Origin: Cryomorphaceae bacterium
Lineage (GTDB): Bacteria > Bacteroidota > Bacteroidia > Flavobacteriales_D > Sanyastnellaceae
Direction of reading: 5' to 3'
Assembly: GCA_016124575.1 (NCBI GenBank)
Contig: WGNM01000039.1
Location: 46,759-110,758 of the forward strand
Length of the DNA: 64,000 bases
Shown here piece after piece: positions 33,736 to 44,613 of this stretch; within the stretch, counting starts at the first letter, position 1; each line of letters starts with the position of its first letter. The notes under the pieces are model-generated. The model was not told the origin of the DNA. It was given only the letters and a program-made list of their open reading frames with translations, and made no database searches. Made by a program: the position numbers and the translations under genes.

Positions 33736-34977
33736 ATGTACCCAAATCTGTATTTCGCTCTCTACGATCTGTTCGGTATAGATCTTCCTTTCCTGAAACT
33801 GATCAATAGCTTTGGGTTCATGGTGGCGCTGGCTTTCATCGCTGCTAGCATGGTGCTTTCACGTGAACTGAAAAGAAAAGAAAATGAAGGATTGCTGCAA
33901 AGTGAAAAACGTCAAATCGTGGTCGGTGAGCCGGCTTCAATAAGCGACATTATAGGAAACAGCATTCTGGGGTTTATATTCGGTTTTAAATTCGTCTACC
34001 TGGCAATCAATTCGGGAACCATCTTTCAGGGTGGTGGACTACCGCAACAACACATCTTTTCTGCGGAAGGAAGCTTTTTTTGGGGAATAATTTTAGCCGC
34101 CGCTTTCGGAACTTGGCGCTGGTATGAGGGGAAAAAAAATGCTCTCCCAAAACCGGAAACCAGAACCGTTGATTTTCATAAGTATGAATACACGGGCGCA
34201 ATAACAATGTACGCAGCGTTCTTCGGTATCCTCGGAGCGAAAATGTTCCACCTGTTCGAAAACCCTGCTGAGTTTGTCGCATTCTTTAAAAATCCAACTC
34301 TCGAAGGTTTCTTGGGTGGATTAACGATTTATGGCGGACTAATCGTCGGAGCGCTAGGTGTCTATTGGTACTCCCGGAAAATCAACATTCCCTTTGTCCA
34401 CCTTTGCGATGCCAATGCACCAGGACTGATGTTGGCATACGGCATCGGCAGAATGGGATGCCAAATCTCTGGCGATGGCGACTGGGGTATCCCAAACCTA
34501 AATCCAAAACCTAACTGGCTCAGCTGGCTGCCCGATTGGGCTTGGGCATACCATTACCCAAACAACGTGAATGGTGTGTTTGGCGTTCGCCCAGAAGGAT
34601 ACGCGGGAAAAAGAATCACTGAATCTGACCCATGGCCAATCTTCGAAGGTTATGGCACGTACATCGATCCTGCCGTTTATCCAACCCCACTCTACGAAGT
34701 AATCATGGCTCTCGCCATTTTCGCTGTGCTCTGGTACTTCCGCAAGCGGATCAAAATACCGGGTGTCCTTTTCGGCCTATACCTTACATTGAACGGATTA
34801 GAGCGCTTCTGGATAGAAAAAATTCGTGTCAATAGCACGTACGACATCTTCGGATTCGCCATCACGCAAGCAGAAATCATCTCTACAATACTGTTTTTTG
34901 GCGGTATCGCTTTGATGGTTTTTTTAACGCGCAGACATAAATCAAATGGATCCACTTCAACTAACGCAGCTGCTTAA
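33736..34977 (+). CDS. lgt: Prolipoprotein diacylglyceryl transferase
   Basis: 413 residues, longer than the ~290 of E. coli Lgt, as usual in Bacteroidota. About seven to eight membrane helices; the signature GRMGCQISGDGDWG near residue 235 corresponds to the GRxGNFxNxE loop of Lgt, and the terminal part (LYLTLNGLERFWIEKIR) carries the conserved Glu-Arg. It attaches diacylglycerol to the lipobox cysteine at the inner membrane, needed by the lipoproteins predicted at 1574 and 6654. It begins 2 nt after mtaB and overlaps the next gene by 32 nt. Confidence 0.93.
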   Translation: MYPNLYFALYDLFGIDLPFLKLINSFGFMVALAFIAASMVLSRELKRKENEGLLQSEKRQIVVGEPASISDIIGNSILGFIFGFKFVYLAINSGTIFQGGGLPQQHIFSAEGSFFWGIILAAAFGTWRWYEGKKNALPKPETRTVDFHKYEYTGAITMYAAFFGILGAKMFHLFENPAEFVAFFKNPTLEGFLGGLTIYGGLIVGALGVYWYSRKINIPFVHLCDANAPGLMLAYGIGRMGCQISGDGDWGIPNLNPKPNWLSWLPDWAWAYHYPNNVNGVFGVRPEGYAGKRITESDPWPIFEGYGTYIDPAVYPTPLYEVIMALAIFAVLWYFRKRIKIPGVLFGLYLTLNGLERFWIEKIRVNSTYDIFGFAITQAEIISTILFFGGIALMVFLTRRHKSNGSTSTNAAA

Positions 34978-35737
34978 TAAGGTCATTGATCTTAGTAAAG
35001 AAGTTGGTGCTTATCTTATTTCTCAGCGCGTCAGCGCCGCGGATGTGGAACTAAAGGAGTTTAACAATCTGGTCTCATATGTAGACAAGGAAGCTGAACG
35101 GCGTTTTGTTGACGGACTGTCGGCTATTTTCCCGGAAAGCGGTTTCATTGCTGAAGAAGGCACCGGACAACGTTCAGACAATTACAATTGGATCATTGAT
35201 CCACTCGACGGCACGACAAACTTTATCCACGGAATACCTGTCTTTTGTACCAGCGTCGCTCTCGAAAGAAATGGTGAAATTTTGTTGGGCGTAATTTTCG
35301 ACCCGAACCACAATGAGTGCTTCGCAGCAGCTAAAAACCAAGGTGCTAGATTGAATGGAAAGGCAATTGAAGTATCAAAGTCGGAAAATCTATCGCACGC
35401 TCTCATCGCCACAGGATTCCCGTATTACGACTTCGGTAAGCAAGACGCTTATCTGAATTTATTAAAGGCGATGATGAAAGAAACTCGCGGTGTGCGCAGA
35501 CTTGGCAGCGCTGCCATCGACTTGGCGTATGTAGCCTGCGGCAGATGCGAAGCTTTCTACGAATATGCCCTCCACCCATGGGATATAGCTGCGGGAATAA
35601 TCATTGTTCAAGAAGCGGGTGGAACAGTTACTGGCTTCCCAGGATCAGATGATCCGCTATTTGGAACAGATATTATTGCGTCAAATACACGAATTCATAG
35701 TGCCTTAGAAACGCAGGTAATATTAAATTTTAATTGA
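34946..35737 (+). CDS. Inositol-1-monophosphatase family protein (SuhB-like)
   Basis: 263 residues. Metal-binding motifs are complete: EEGTG near residue 72, IDPLDGTTNFIHG near 91, and HPWDIAAGIIIVQEAGG near 212. The family hydrolyses inositol-1-phosphate or related phosphate monoesters with Mg2+; in bacteria SuhB may also act on RNA polymerase. The ATG at 34946 gives the usual N-terminal helix and overlaps lgt by 32 nt, so the gene is the third of an mtaB-lgt unit. Confidence 0.92.
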   Translation: MDPLQLTQLLNKVIDLSKEVGAYLISQRVSAADVELKEFNNLVSYVDKEAERRFVDGLSAIFPESGFIAEEGTGQRSDNYNWIIDPLDGTTNFIHGIPVFCTSVALERNGEILLGVIFDPNHNECFAAAKNQGARLNGKAIEVSKSENLSHALIATGFPYYDFGKQDAYLNLLKAMMKETRGVRRLGSAAIDLAYVACGRCEAFYEYALHPWDIAAGIIIVQEAGGTVTGFPGSDDPLFGTDIIASNTRIHSALETQVILNFN

Positions 35738-35767
35738 ATTTTTAATTATATGCAACTTACCTTCGGG

Positions 35768-35775
35768 TATCTTTG
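35768..35775 (+). promoter_or_regulatory. -7 promoter element of the type B T9SS gene
   Basis: TATCTTTG, exact match to TAnnTTTG, 32 nt before the TTG start at 35807. Confidence 0.55.
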
Positions 35776-35806
35776 TTAGTATCTGTAATAAGAAAAACGC
35801 ATTCTA

Positions 35807-37546
35807 TTGAAACGCCTTCTGCCATTTTTGGTTTTCCTATTAATCGTTGTTTCAATGCAGGGTCAAACTTTTGTAGACCCGTGCTTTTTTAGTGTGCCTG
35901 CTTCGAGTGGATTTTCAAATTCTACCGACATTGCCAACGAACCAGCCAACGGTGCCGATATGGTGAAGTACGAAAATGGCACATGGTCAAATGCTGGTTC
36001 AGGCTCAGGATTATCAATCGAGCCTCCAGTAATTTGCGATGCCGTTAAAGCTATCTTCCTGCGATCCCAAGGTGCAAATAGTGAAGGAGTTGGCTTTCGT
36101 CTCACTGCACCGTTGAATAATGGAGGTGCGTATTTTCTGAATTTCACCTATGTAAGTCATGGCAACGGCAGCACAGGTACGTTTAGTCCAAAGGTCTACG
36201 CATGCAACACCCCAAACTTATTCATAGATGGTGTGCTTCAAGGAACCCTCCTCGGATCATTGAACCCTGCAGGCACAACGTGGTTTACAGGTAATTTCAA
36301 CTTCAACGGTTCGGCAGGTGCCGCAGGTGCGACCTGGATATTTATCTATGCCGACAACGGAAGCGGGTTGATCATGAACAACTGTCAAATAGCTGCCGGT
36401 GAGTTGTCTATCGATTTGCCTAATATCACCGAGATTTGTCAAGGCGAAACCGCCACTTTGGGCGACCCTTCTCTTGCAAATGCTACTTCCATCGTATGGA
36501 ATACTGGTGCAGCTTCAGCAACAATCAATGCCACTGTTAGCGGCTACTACGCTGTTTCTGCCTCAAACTCGTGCAATAGCGTTTCCGATGCCACAAATGT
36601 TATCGTATATACCGAGCCTGATCTCGTTCCTGATGGCGATACCACGCTGTGCCAAGGCAGCTCCATCGAACTGCGAACTGTTGGCTTCAACCCGATAGCT
36701 ACCTGGCCAGATGGCTCAAACGACTCGCTATTTTTTGTCACCGCACCCGGACTTTATCAAGTATTGATCACTGATGAATGTGCCACAGTTCAGAGGGAGG
36801 TAAACGTTTCTCTCGACTCAATACCTGTTATCCGCCTTGGCGCCGATACTGCCCTTTGCTTCAATGAACCGCTCTCTCTAAATGCATTCATCAATTGGCC
36901 CGCTTCAACCTACCAATGGTCAACAGGTGAAACAACACCTGTAATTGCAGTTACACTCAATGAAAGTGCCGTCTATTCTGTTAGTGCTACCAACTTATGC
37001 GGTACAGGTTCCGATGCCATCTATGTTGAATACAGCTTAGAACCAGCCGATATTTTAGCTGGGACGTATGAAATTTGCTTCGGACGACAATTGATTCTTA
37101 ACACTGCTGGTATAGAGGGGAAGTACGAATGGAGAGATGGAAGCACCGACTCCACCCTACCTGTCCCTTCTGAAGGCTGGTACTGGGTTACAATTGAAGA
37201 TGATGATGACTGCTGGGTAATATCAGACACGACAATTGTTATAGAAATACCGTGCACATGCCCTATGTTCTTGCCGAACAGCTTCACACCAAATGACGAT
37301 GGACTAAACGATGAGTTCAGACCCGTATTTACCTGTGAACCATACGATTACCAATTAGATCTGTACAATCGTTGGGGCGTGAAAATTCAAACCATTGTCG
37401 ACCCTACAATTGGCTGGAATGGAAAAAGTGCTGGCGACCCTCTGGAAGATGGTGTTTATGCCTTCCGACTGTTTTACCGAGAAGTATATGACGGAATTCC
37501 AATCATCAAATTCGGACACGTTGTACTACTCCATCACGACGAATAA
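35807..37546 (+). CDS. Secreted adhesin-like protein with T9SS type B sorting domain
   Basis: 579 residues. The TTG at 35807 gives a good signal peptide (MKRLLPFLVFLLIVVSMQGQ) and is backed by a -7 element 32 nt upstream. Residues about 20-195 form a beta-rich domain (jelly-roll-like, with VGFRLTAPLNNGGAYFLNF). Repeated Ig-like modules with a GxTxxLC Cys pattern follow to ~475 (STYQWSTGETT). The last ~95 residues are the gliding-motility-associated C-terminal domain (NSFTPNDDGLND, LYNRWG, GWNGK, LEDGVYAF). Surface-exposed via T9SS; target unknown. The spacer 37547-37872 holds only a terminator. Confidence 0.9.
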   Translation: MKRLLPFLVFLLIVVSMQGQTFVDPCFFSVPASSGFSNSTDIANEPANGADMVKYENGTWSNAGSGSGLSIEPPVICDAVKAIFLRSQGANSEGVGFRLTAPLNNGGAYFLNFTYVSHGNGSTGTFSPKVYACNTPNLFIDGVLQGTLLGSLNPAGTTWFTGNFNFNGSAGAAGATWIFIYADNGSGLIMNNCQIAAGELSIDLPNITEICQGETATLGDPSLANATSIVWNTGAASATINATVSGYYAVSASNSCNSVSDATNVIVYTEPDLVPDGDTTLCQGSSIELRTVGFNPIATWPDGSNDSLFFVTAPGLYQVLITDECATVQREVNVSLDSIPVIRLGADTALCFNEPLSLNAFINWPASTYQWSTGETTPVIAVTLNESAVYSVSATNLCGTGSDAIYVEYSLEPADILAGTYEICFGRQLILNTAGIEGKYEWRDGSTDSTLPVPSEGWYWVTIEDDDDCWVISDTTIVIEIPCTCPMFLPNSFTPNDDGLNDEFRPVFTCEPYDYQLDLYNRWGVKIQTIVDPTIGWNGKSAGDPLEDGVYAFRLFYREVYDGIPIIKFGHVVLLHHDE

Positions 37547-37823
37547 GGTCGCTTAAACATGCCAATACCAGCCATTCCTGCTTGCAGATAATTATGGCGT
37601 CGTTCTGCATACTTATTTTCCAACTAGCTGTTTACGAGTTATCCAAAACATTCGCGTTTGTATCTATTCCCTAGCTTCTTAGTTTTAATTGGAAAGACTC
37701 TTGACTTCGAAATTTGCTAAACATTGTACATACCGATTTGCCTTGCTATTAATCTTAAGGAATGGCAATGAACTAGTTGTTACTAGTCGACTCCGTAATT
37801 ACGATGGCGTTGAATCTGCAAAA

Positions 37824-37853
37824 AAAAGAGGCCATCAATCGACGGCCTCTTTT
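37824..37853 (-). terminator. Terminator of the giant PKD protein gene
   Basis: AAAAGAGGCC (37824-37833) pairs with GGCCTCTTTT (37844-37853). On the minus strand it follows the stop of 37873-44355 by 20 nt and ends in a T run. It could also stop + strand transcripts from 35807-37546. Confidence 0.85.
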
Positions 37854-37872
37854 AAATCAGAAAACTTGTTTT

Positions 37873-40800
37873 TTAGTTCACACTAACTTTCTCTATCATC
37901 AGCGCTTCACCTCTGCGAACTTGAACGTAATAAATACCAGGGGCAACACCTTCTAGATCTATTTCTAGAATGTTTCTGCTCTGCCCACTAACAAAGGTTC
38001 GAGTAAACACCGGTCTGCTAGCACTGTCATAAATCCTAACATCTACATGTTCTGTTGACGACTCCGTAAAGGCAATATTGAACGAACCACTGTTCGGGTT
38101 CGGGAATACTGCGAAGTTAGGAACACCTGGTATGATGACGGTTTTGCAAACACTGGTCTTACATACAGTTCCATCTGCTGCTGTGCGGTAAATTTTTGCA
38201 CAAACCTCATAGGAGCCAGGACCAGGGAATACAAACCCAACTCCTTCACCACCTGGCAAATTAATTGGAGCTGCTAGTCCAGGGAAGTACCACCTTACCA
38301 AATCACAATCTTGGAAGATGTTTGAGGTAAGATTGAAATCATACCCGTACGACAGCGGACCACCTTGAATACATGTTATTCCCAAAGCAGCGCCTGCGAA
38401 GAACGATTCATCACAAACACATTCTGGAACAAATCCACAATCAGGAAGCACCATGCAATAAGTGAAGTTACAACAGTTCAGATATAGACCATCAGCATTC
38501 ACCTCATGCAAGGTGACTGTGAAACATACTTCATCACCTGGCACGGCTGGGGCTCCAATGGTGAAGTTGATCGGACTAAATACTCCGCCCGTAGGTAGGC
38601 TTCCCAGTGAAATCACTTGGTTGTATGAACTTAAACCTGAAGAAGGATTAAATGTAATAACCGCTTCTGCTATGCTGTATGGCGCAGTATTTACTAAATC
38701 TGCATTGAATGTCCATGTACCATCAGTGTTACATTGAATGACTTCATTCTTAAAGTAACCACAATCAGGCTCACAGAACAAGCTCAACGTATCGCGACAT
38801 ACCACTTCACCATCATGTATCCATTTAACTTCTACCAATTGATTTGGTGCAACAGATGTCTGAATACATATCTCTGGCAACACAAAATCACCCAATGGAG
38901 CGAAATTCGAGAATCCCGTTGGCAGCAAATTAACCGATGTTCCTGTGTATGCATTCGTCGTCCATCCCGACCCCAAAGGATTGTTTATTGTAAACGTCGT
39001 TTGAGGAGACAGCACACACAAATCAATGGCATCAAAATATGAGTCGCTGAAACCATTGTGCAATACTGTTTGATAACAGCAGTCTTCGGTAGGCACTACT
39101 TCAGCTACATGCACAAATCCACATGGATCACAGAACGGAATCTCAATGCAGTAAGTTGTATCGATAGAACAACAAAGTGCATCTGGATTTAGATCAGGGT
39201 TCTCTTTGTGAGCAACAATATTGAAACAGAAAATCTCACCGCCTATATTGGTTCCATTCAATGCCACTGTGTAAGTCCCACAATCGCCTGGCATCAGCGG
39301 CGTTCCCGTTAAATCGATGGCTGAAGGTGCCAAAGTAATACCCGATGGGGATGTTGGCAAAAGACTTATATACGATACATCCCAATCCGCATCATTCGGG
39401 TTGCAGACCGTAAATTGATACAGTGTTTCAACACCATCACAGAAGATTGTATCGTTTGTGAGGTATAAACAGTCAGGTTCAACCGGACAGTTGAAAATGA
39501 GCGTATCCGGACAAATGATATCCGCATTCATGTCGTACCAATTGATGATAACCTCTTGCGGAGAGCTGGTTACGTCTGTCAAGCAAAAAGTGATCACGTT
39601 GCTCAAGTTACCAGCAGGAATGCTTCCTCCAGGTACAATGCTTGCCAATTCAATTCCACTTGGAACTACCGATTGGATTTGAAGAAGTGGATTAACATTG
39701 GAAAACGTCAATGAAGCATCCGATGAAGTCACCGACAATCCCAATAGCGGACCGAATCCATTGCTGTAAGACAACGTAGCGCAGCAAGAATCAACCTCAT
39801 TCAACGTATTGATCAAGAATGAATAGTCGACCGTTAAACTGTCACAAGGATCCGCAGAACAATCAATCATATTCAAAATCAAGAGATCCGATGTATCAGT
39901 GCAGTTGAATGAATTCGTTTCTGTAACCGTGTACGTGCCACTCACCGAAACGATGATACACTGATTTGTTTCTCCAGGAATTGGCACACCATTCAGATTC
40001 CACTGATAGCTTACCATGCCAGGATCACCACAGATGGTATCTGGATCACATGCGGTATAACAACCAACTGGCACAGCACAAAAATCTGGTTTCGGGTTCA
40101 CTGTTTCAGTATGTGTCGCCGAACAGCCAGAGTCAATATCCGTTACGGTCACAGTGTGATTGCCCAATTGGGTAACCACTTTGACAGGTAGATTTCCTCC
40201 ACCCGACCAAGAATAGGTCCAGTTTGGTTGAGTAGGACTCACTGTCAACGTTGTTGGATCACCCTCGCAAAGGGTACCTGCCACAGAAACCGTGAAGACA
40301 GGTGAATTGGCCACCACTACCTGCACCGGCCCTGCTACTCCAGAACAACCGTAAGCATTGGTAACCTTCACATAGTATTCGTTGGACAAACTACCAGAAC
40401 ATGCCTGCAAAGTTTGCGAAGATCCCAGTACGGTACCCAAATCATCGTACCACTCATACATCCAACCGTCGCCATAGGTAGCTGTTAGCGTTACACATCC
40501 CGCATCACAAATGATCAATCGTCCACTGATACTTACAACCGGAAGTGGAATTTCTTGAATAGTAACAGGGTCTGTTTCATACGTACATCCAAAACCATTG
40601 GTCAAAATGACGCTGTATGTGCCGCCACCCACAGTTATAGATTGAGTTGCTTCATTGTTTGGCAACCACTGATATGTAAACCCAGGAGGAGCAGTAAGCA
40701 CTGTCACATCACCTTCACAGATGTCTGTTATCGGCGCGAAAATTACCCCAGAAGGAGCTGGATTCACAGGGAAGGTTACCGAAGTCGACTTCGTGCAACC

Positions 40801-43800
40801 GTTCGCATCCGTTGCCACAACGGTTACTGTTGCAGATCCACCGAGAGGAACAGCAGTGTAGGTATGCGAAGGATTCGGCCCGATGAATGTTGCACCGTCT
40901 CCAAAATCCCAAGTATAGGTTACAGCATTCGCGGCAAAAGAAGAAAAATTCACAGGTTCACCAACACAAACCGTTGGCGGAGAATAATTCAACGTCGGAA
41001 TGCCCACGCTGGTGATGGTAACTGGCTTTGAGATTGAAGAAACACATCCATTGCCATTCGTCACCGTCAACGTTACGTTGAATACACCTGCCGATGCATA
41101 CGTGTGTGAAACAAACGTGCCAGCACCCAATGGTGTCGCATCACCAAAATTCCACGAATAGCTTGTGATGGCATTGCCCGGACCAGCGATCCAAGATGAT
41201 AGATCGGTGAAATCTACAGTACCACAAGTAATGTAATCGATGTCGAAATCTACACCCAACGGAATACAAATGGAGCTGCTCACATTGATTAAACAATCAG
41301 GATCTCCTGGCACAATGTTCGGCACGGCGATGGTGAGTTGCACGTTATAGCATCCAGCATCGGTGTAAGCATGAACGGCAGGGTTACCGCCGCCAAAAGT
41401 ACCATCACCAAAACTCCAGCTCACAACAGTGAAATTGCTACCAACTGCGGTAAACTGACCTTGGTTGCAGTTCGGCAATGCTAAAATGTTGCAAGTGTAA
41501 GGCTGTGATGGACAACCAATCCCACCGCAAACTGGATCTTCAATCACAATGAAAGGATCAGACCACGCCTCACAACCAGTGGTTGGATCAATAACAAAGA
41601 CTTGGTAAGTATATGTCGGCACTGCAGGATTGCCCTGGAAGATATGAGTGAATGTAGATGCTGGAGATGGACCACTGGCCAAATTGCCATTGCACCACCA
41701 TTCAATAATGTAAAAGCCATTGGTTGGTGTAACCATATCCACATTCGTTGGACTGCTGTAGCAAATCACAGTATTATCGCCACTTGTGATATTGGCTGTT
41801 GGCCCATCGATGTTATTGGCTGTATAGTAACCCGTAGCGGTGCATCCATTCATGTCGACCGTAGTTACTGAATAAGCACCTGCGGCAGTGATCGGAATAG
41901 ATGGCGTAGCAGCCCCTCCCGGTGTCCATGAATAACTCATAAATGGCACTGTGGTTTGCAAGGTTGCTGTAACACCCGGACAAAGGTTTCCAAGCTGTTG
42001 AATAACAGGTACAACTGGCATCCAAACGAAGCCATTAAAAGGAACAATCTGAGTGACCCCGCACAAAGTAACAACAGCTTCTAAGGTAACTGGACCTTGA
42101 TAGTTGTTCCATTGCACTGTTGGATTCGTTGTCCCTTGTCCGCCTATTACACTTCCCGCTATCGCTGGTGTTATTTGCCAAAAAATGTCTGCCTCCGGAT
42201 CTGGTGCAGGAGAAAGCACATAACTCTCCATTGAATTGCTGCAAAGCGCACCTCCAGAAACCGACATGCCAATCGGCAAGGCTTTTTCGACAACGTTGAG
42301 TATAAATGGATCAGACTCACAATAAACAGGCGAGTATTGGATATGTGTAACTGATACCCAATGGACTCCAGGTGTTGTCCATTGAACCTCAATGGTTTGA
42401 CCAAATCCCGTTATTACGCCACCAGAAGAAACACTCCAGTTATAAGCGTATCCAGGCGCTGCAGACTGAGCGGTAAAGAAGTAATTTGTATTTAAACAAA
42501 TAGAAGTTTCTCCATCTATCCCTATAGGAGCTGGCACTTCAATTACACGTATCACTATGCTCTTCGATTGGTTGCAGAAAACTGAACCATCATCTGGGGT
42601 AGCTGTTACCGTGTAGTTTCCTGGTGCATTCCAATCAACATTAATGGTATTTGGTCCTGTTACCACAAATGGCAAAGCAGGAGTTATTGTCCAACTGTAT
42701 GGCGTGAATGGAAAAGCAGTTGCTGTGAACGAAGTCGTAGAATTCAGACATACTGTATTCGAATAGAAATTATGGCTTAGAGAGAAAACCGGACGGATAC
42801 TTACATCCAAATCAGCACTGCCGTAGCAATCGCTGCCTTCATGTTCGGGCAAACCGGCTAAGAATTCAGAATGATAATCAACGTGGATGTGTCCAACTCC
42901 TGCACTTCCCCACATCACCTCAATCAGATGTCCACCATTTGCGGATACTATCGTTCCGTTTCCAGTTAAACTCCAATTGTAAACCGTATTCACCCATTTT
43001 GGCAGCGAATATACAGATGTGGTTCCTTCACAAACAACAATCTCACCTTCTATATCCCCAACCACGGGAATGATAGGCACAGTTACAGAAGTTGGCTCTG
43101 AACAATAAGGATCTGTACAGTTTGAAACAGCCAACGTAACGGTTCCAAACGGACCTGAGCCCACGGGCCATGTTACACAAATTGTGTCATTTCCATTTCC
43201 GACAAATGTTACAGCATTGCCGTCAAAATCGTTTACAGTCCATGTGTAATCCAAACAATCTGCTGTCGTCCAGTATTTCGTAAAATCTCCTTCACACAAT
43301 GTAGAAACCCACAAAATATCTGGTCCCGGCAAATCTTCAACCACGATGTCCTGAACGTATGTAGACGTACATGAACACAGCGGATTGCCTTGCTCATCGT
43401 AATTGTAACCCGTTGTTGTTAAGGTAATTGTATATGTTCCCGCAGTATTGTATTGATGTGTTACTACCTGACCGGTGCCGTAAGTTGCATCACCAAAATC
43501 CCAGTGGTACTCGTCGGCGCCTGAAGAAGCTGTGAAAGAGGCCATTTGACTAAGACAGACAACATTTGGACCTGTAAAAAAGGCCGGAGGACCGTCCATG
43601 ATATCGATACAAAAGCTATAATCTGTTGGAACACCATTTGAAATCACCGTCAGTGTGATCAATCCTGGACCTGCCGGACCCCAAGTGACAATGAATTCTC
43701 CTGGGTTTATACCTATTACTCCAGACCCACCAATTGGCGCATCCCAAACCAAGATATCTAACGGAGTGTAAGGAAAAGTAAAAGTAGTATTTGAAAACTC

Positions 43801-44355
43801 ACATACATGAATGCACTCTACATCACCTTGAGCACCGCCCCCAGCAGGGTCGGTAGAGTCTGCCAATAATGTCGACAAATCAATATTCTCACAGTCATTT
43901 GCGTTGCATTTTATGGTAATGATTGCTGTACCGTCAAAACCAACTGAACCATCTGCATTCGTTATAAAATAATACAACGAGTGATCCCCGCAACAATCGA
44001 TATCGCTGTTGCCCGTAAGTCGGACATTTCCTTCTGGATCGATAAACAAACAGGGGTTGTTACCAAAAGATCCGAACATATATCCAGGGGGTAGGATATC
44101 GTTGGTCAGAACATTGAAGTCTGGGACATCTCCATCATTAAAACAATAAACATCATCGTTTATAACGATACAGTTGTCATCGAAGTAACATGTTCCATCG
44201 TCAATTGTGGCCCCGGGGTCAAAATTGCACGCATCGGGGTTTGTGCAACCGGGGTAATCTAGATTTTTGAACAGATCATTCGCTAGGATACGGTTTGAGA
44301 ATGCAGTTAAGAGCATAACTACAAACACCGCGCGTGGCAGGATTTGTTTGATCAT
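37873..44355 (-). CDS. Giant multi-PKD secreted protein with T9SS type A sorting domain (2160 aa)
   Basis: 2160 residues. Signal peptide ends near residue 25. Next is the short Cys motif GCTNPDACNFDPGATIDDGTC (residues 36-56), then PKD/Ig-like modules. Clear PKD domains with a WxFGD core lie near residues 262-320 (YHWDFGDATYG), ~978 (WSFGDGTFGGG), ~1065 (WNFGDATPLG) and ~1148 (YTWDFGDGATF), among many Cys-rich Ig-like repeats (TAGTYTITLT). About 1500-1900 hold three repeats of a Cys-rich Bacteroidota module (CDSLTVDYSF, CGFVHVAEV, CGYFKNEVI). The end is a type A sorting domain (FAVFPNPNSGSF, GVAPGIYYVQV). Likely adhesin or matrix protein. Confidence 0.9.
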   Translation of the reverse strand: MIKQILPRAVFVVMLLTAFSNRILANDLFKNLDYPGCTNPDACNFDPGATIDDGTCYFDDNCIVINDDVYCFNDGDVPDFNVLTNDILPPGYMFGSFGNNPCLFIDPEGNVRLTGNSDIDCCGDHSLYYFITNADGSVGFDGTAIITIKCNANDCENIDLSTLLADSTDPAGGGAQGDVECIHVCEFSNTTFTFPYTPLDILVWDAPIGGSGVIGINPGEFIVTWGPAGPGLITLTVISNGVPTDYSFCIDIMDGPPAFFTGPNVVCLSQMASFTASSGADEYHWDFGDATYGTGQVVTHQYNTAGTYTITLTTTGYNYDEQGNPLCSCTSTYVQDIVVEDLPGPDILWVSTLCEGDFTKYWTTADCLDYTWTVNDFDGNAVTFVGNGNDTICVTWPVGSGPFGTVTLAVSNCTDPYCSEPTSVTVPIIPVVGDIEGEIVVCEGTTSVYSLPKWVNTVYNWSLTGNGTIVSANGGHLIEVMWGSAGVGHIHVDYHSEFLAGLPEHEGSDCYGSADLDVSIRPVFSLSHNFYSNTVCLNSTTSFTATAFPFTPYSWTITPALPFVVTGPNTINVDWNAPGNYTVTATPDDGSVFCNQSKSIVIRVIEVPAPIGIDGETSICLNTNYFFTAQSAAPGYAYNWSVSSGGVITGFGQTIEVQWTTPGVHWVSVTHIQYSPVYCESDPFILNVVEKALPIGMSVSGGALCSNSMESYVLSPAPDPEADIFWQITPAIAGSVIGGQGTTNPTVQWNNYQGPVTLEAVVTLCGVTQIVPFNGFVWMPVVPVIQQLGNLCPGVTATLQTTVPFMSYSWTPGGAATPSIPITAAGAYSVTTVDMNGCTATGYYTANNIDGPTANITSGDNTVICYSSPTNVDMVTPTNGFYIIEWWCNGNLASGPSPASTFTHIFQGNPAVPTYTYQVFVIDPTTGCEAWSDPFIVIEDPVCGGIGCPSQPYTCNILALPNCNQGQFTAVGSNFTVVSWSFGDGTFGGGNPAVHAYTDAGCYNVQLTIAVPNIVPGDPDCLINVSSSICIPLGVDFDIDYITCGTVDFTDLSSWIAGPGNAITSYSWNFGDATPLGAGTFVSHTYASAGVFNVTLTVTNGNGCVSSISKPVTITSVGIPTLNYSPPTVCVGEPVNFSSFAANAVTYTWDFGDGATFIGPNPSHTYTAVPLGGSATVTVVATDANGCTKSTSVTFPVNPAPSGVIFAPITDICEGDVTVLTAPPGFTYQWLPNNEATQSITVGGGTYSVILTNGFGCTYETDPVTIQEIPLPVVSISGRLIICDAGCVTLTATYGDGWMYEWYDDLGTVLGSSQTLQACSGSLSNEYYVKVTNAYGCSGVAGPVQVVVANSPVFTVSVAGTLCEGDPTTLTVSPTQPNWTYSWSGGGNLPVKVVTQLGNHTVTVTDIDSGCSATHTETVNPKPDFCAVPVGCYTACDPDTICGDPGMVSYQWNLNGVPIPGETNQCIIVSVSGTYTVTETNSFNCTDTSDLLILNMIDCSADPCDSLTVDYSFLINTLNEVDSCCATLSYSNGFGPLLGLSVTSSDASLTFSNVNPLLQIQSVVPSGIELASIVPGGSIPAGNLSNVITFCLTDVTSSPQEVIINWYDMNADIICPDTLIFNCPVEPDCLYLTNDTIFCDGVETLYQFTVCNPNDADWDVSYISLLPTSPSGITLAPSAIDLTGTPLMPGDCGTYTVALNGTNIGGEIFCFNIVAHKENPDLNPDALCCSIDTTYCIEIPFCDPCGFVHVAEVVPTEDCCYQTVLHNGFSDSYFDAIDLCVLSPQTTFTINNPLGSGWTTNAYTGTSVNLLPTGFSNFAPLGDFVLPEICIQTSVAPNQLVEVKWIHDGEVVCRDTLSLFCEPDCGYFKNEVIQCNTDGTWTFNADLVNTAPYSIAEAVITFNPSSGLSSYNQVISLGSLPTGGVFSPINFTIGAPAVPGDEVCFTVTLHEVNADGLYLNCCNFTYCMVLPDCGFVPECVCDESFFAGAALGITCIQGGPLSYGYDFNLTSNIFQDCDLVRWYFPGLAAPINLPGGEGVGFVFPGPGSYEVCAKIYRTAADGTVCKTSVCKTVIIPGVPNFAVFPNPNSGSFNIAFTESSTEHVDVRIYDSASRPVFTRTFVSGQSRNILEIDLEGVAPGIYYVQVRRGEALMIEKVSVN

Positions 44356-44613
44356 TGTTAGTAGGTTTTGGTCAAGGTGTCGCTATTCGACTTTATGAAT
44401 ATATTAAATTTTCTCGGATTCCTAGACCGTTTTATAAAATGTTAAAAACTAATGTTGAGATCTAACTTACGCGAAACTAAACCCGTAGTAAAGAACACAT
44501 AAATTGCCGTCGATTGGATTCCAATAACTGCAAACTTCTAACATCCACCCCGTGCGGGTGAAGATGGATTTGATTGTAACAAGACCAAATAAATATTTAA
44601 CACCCAATAATCG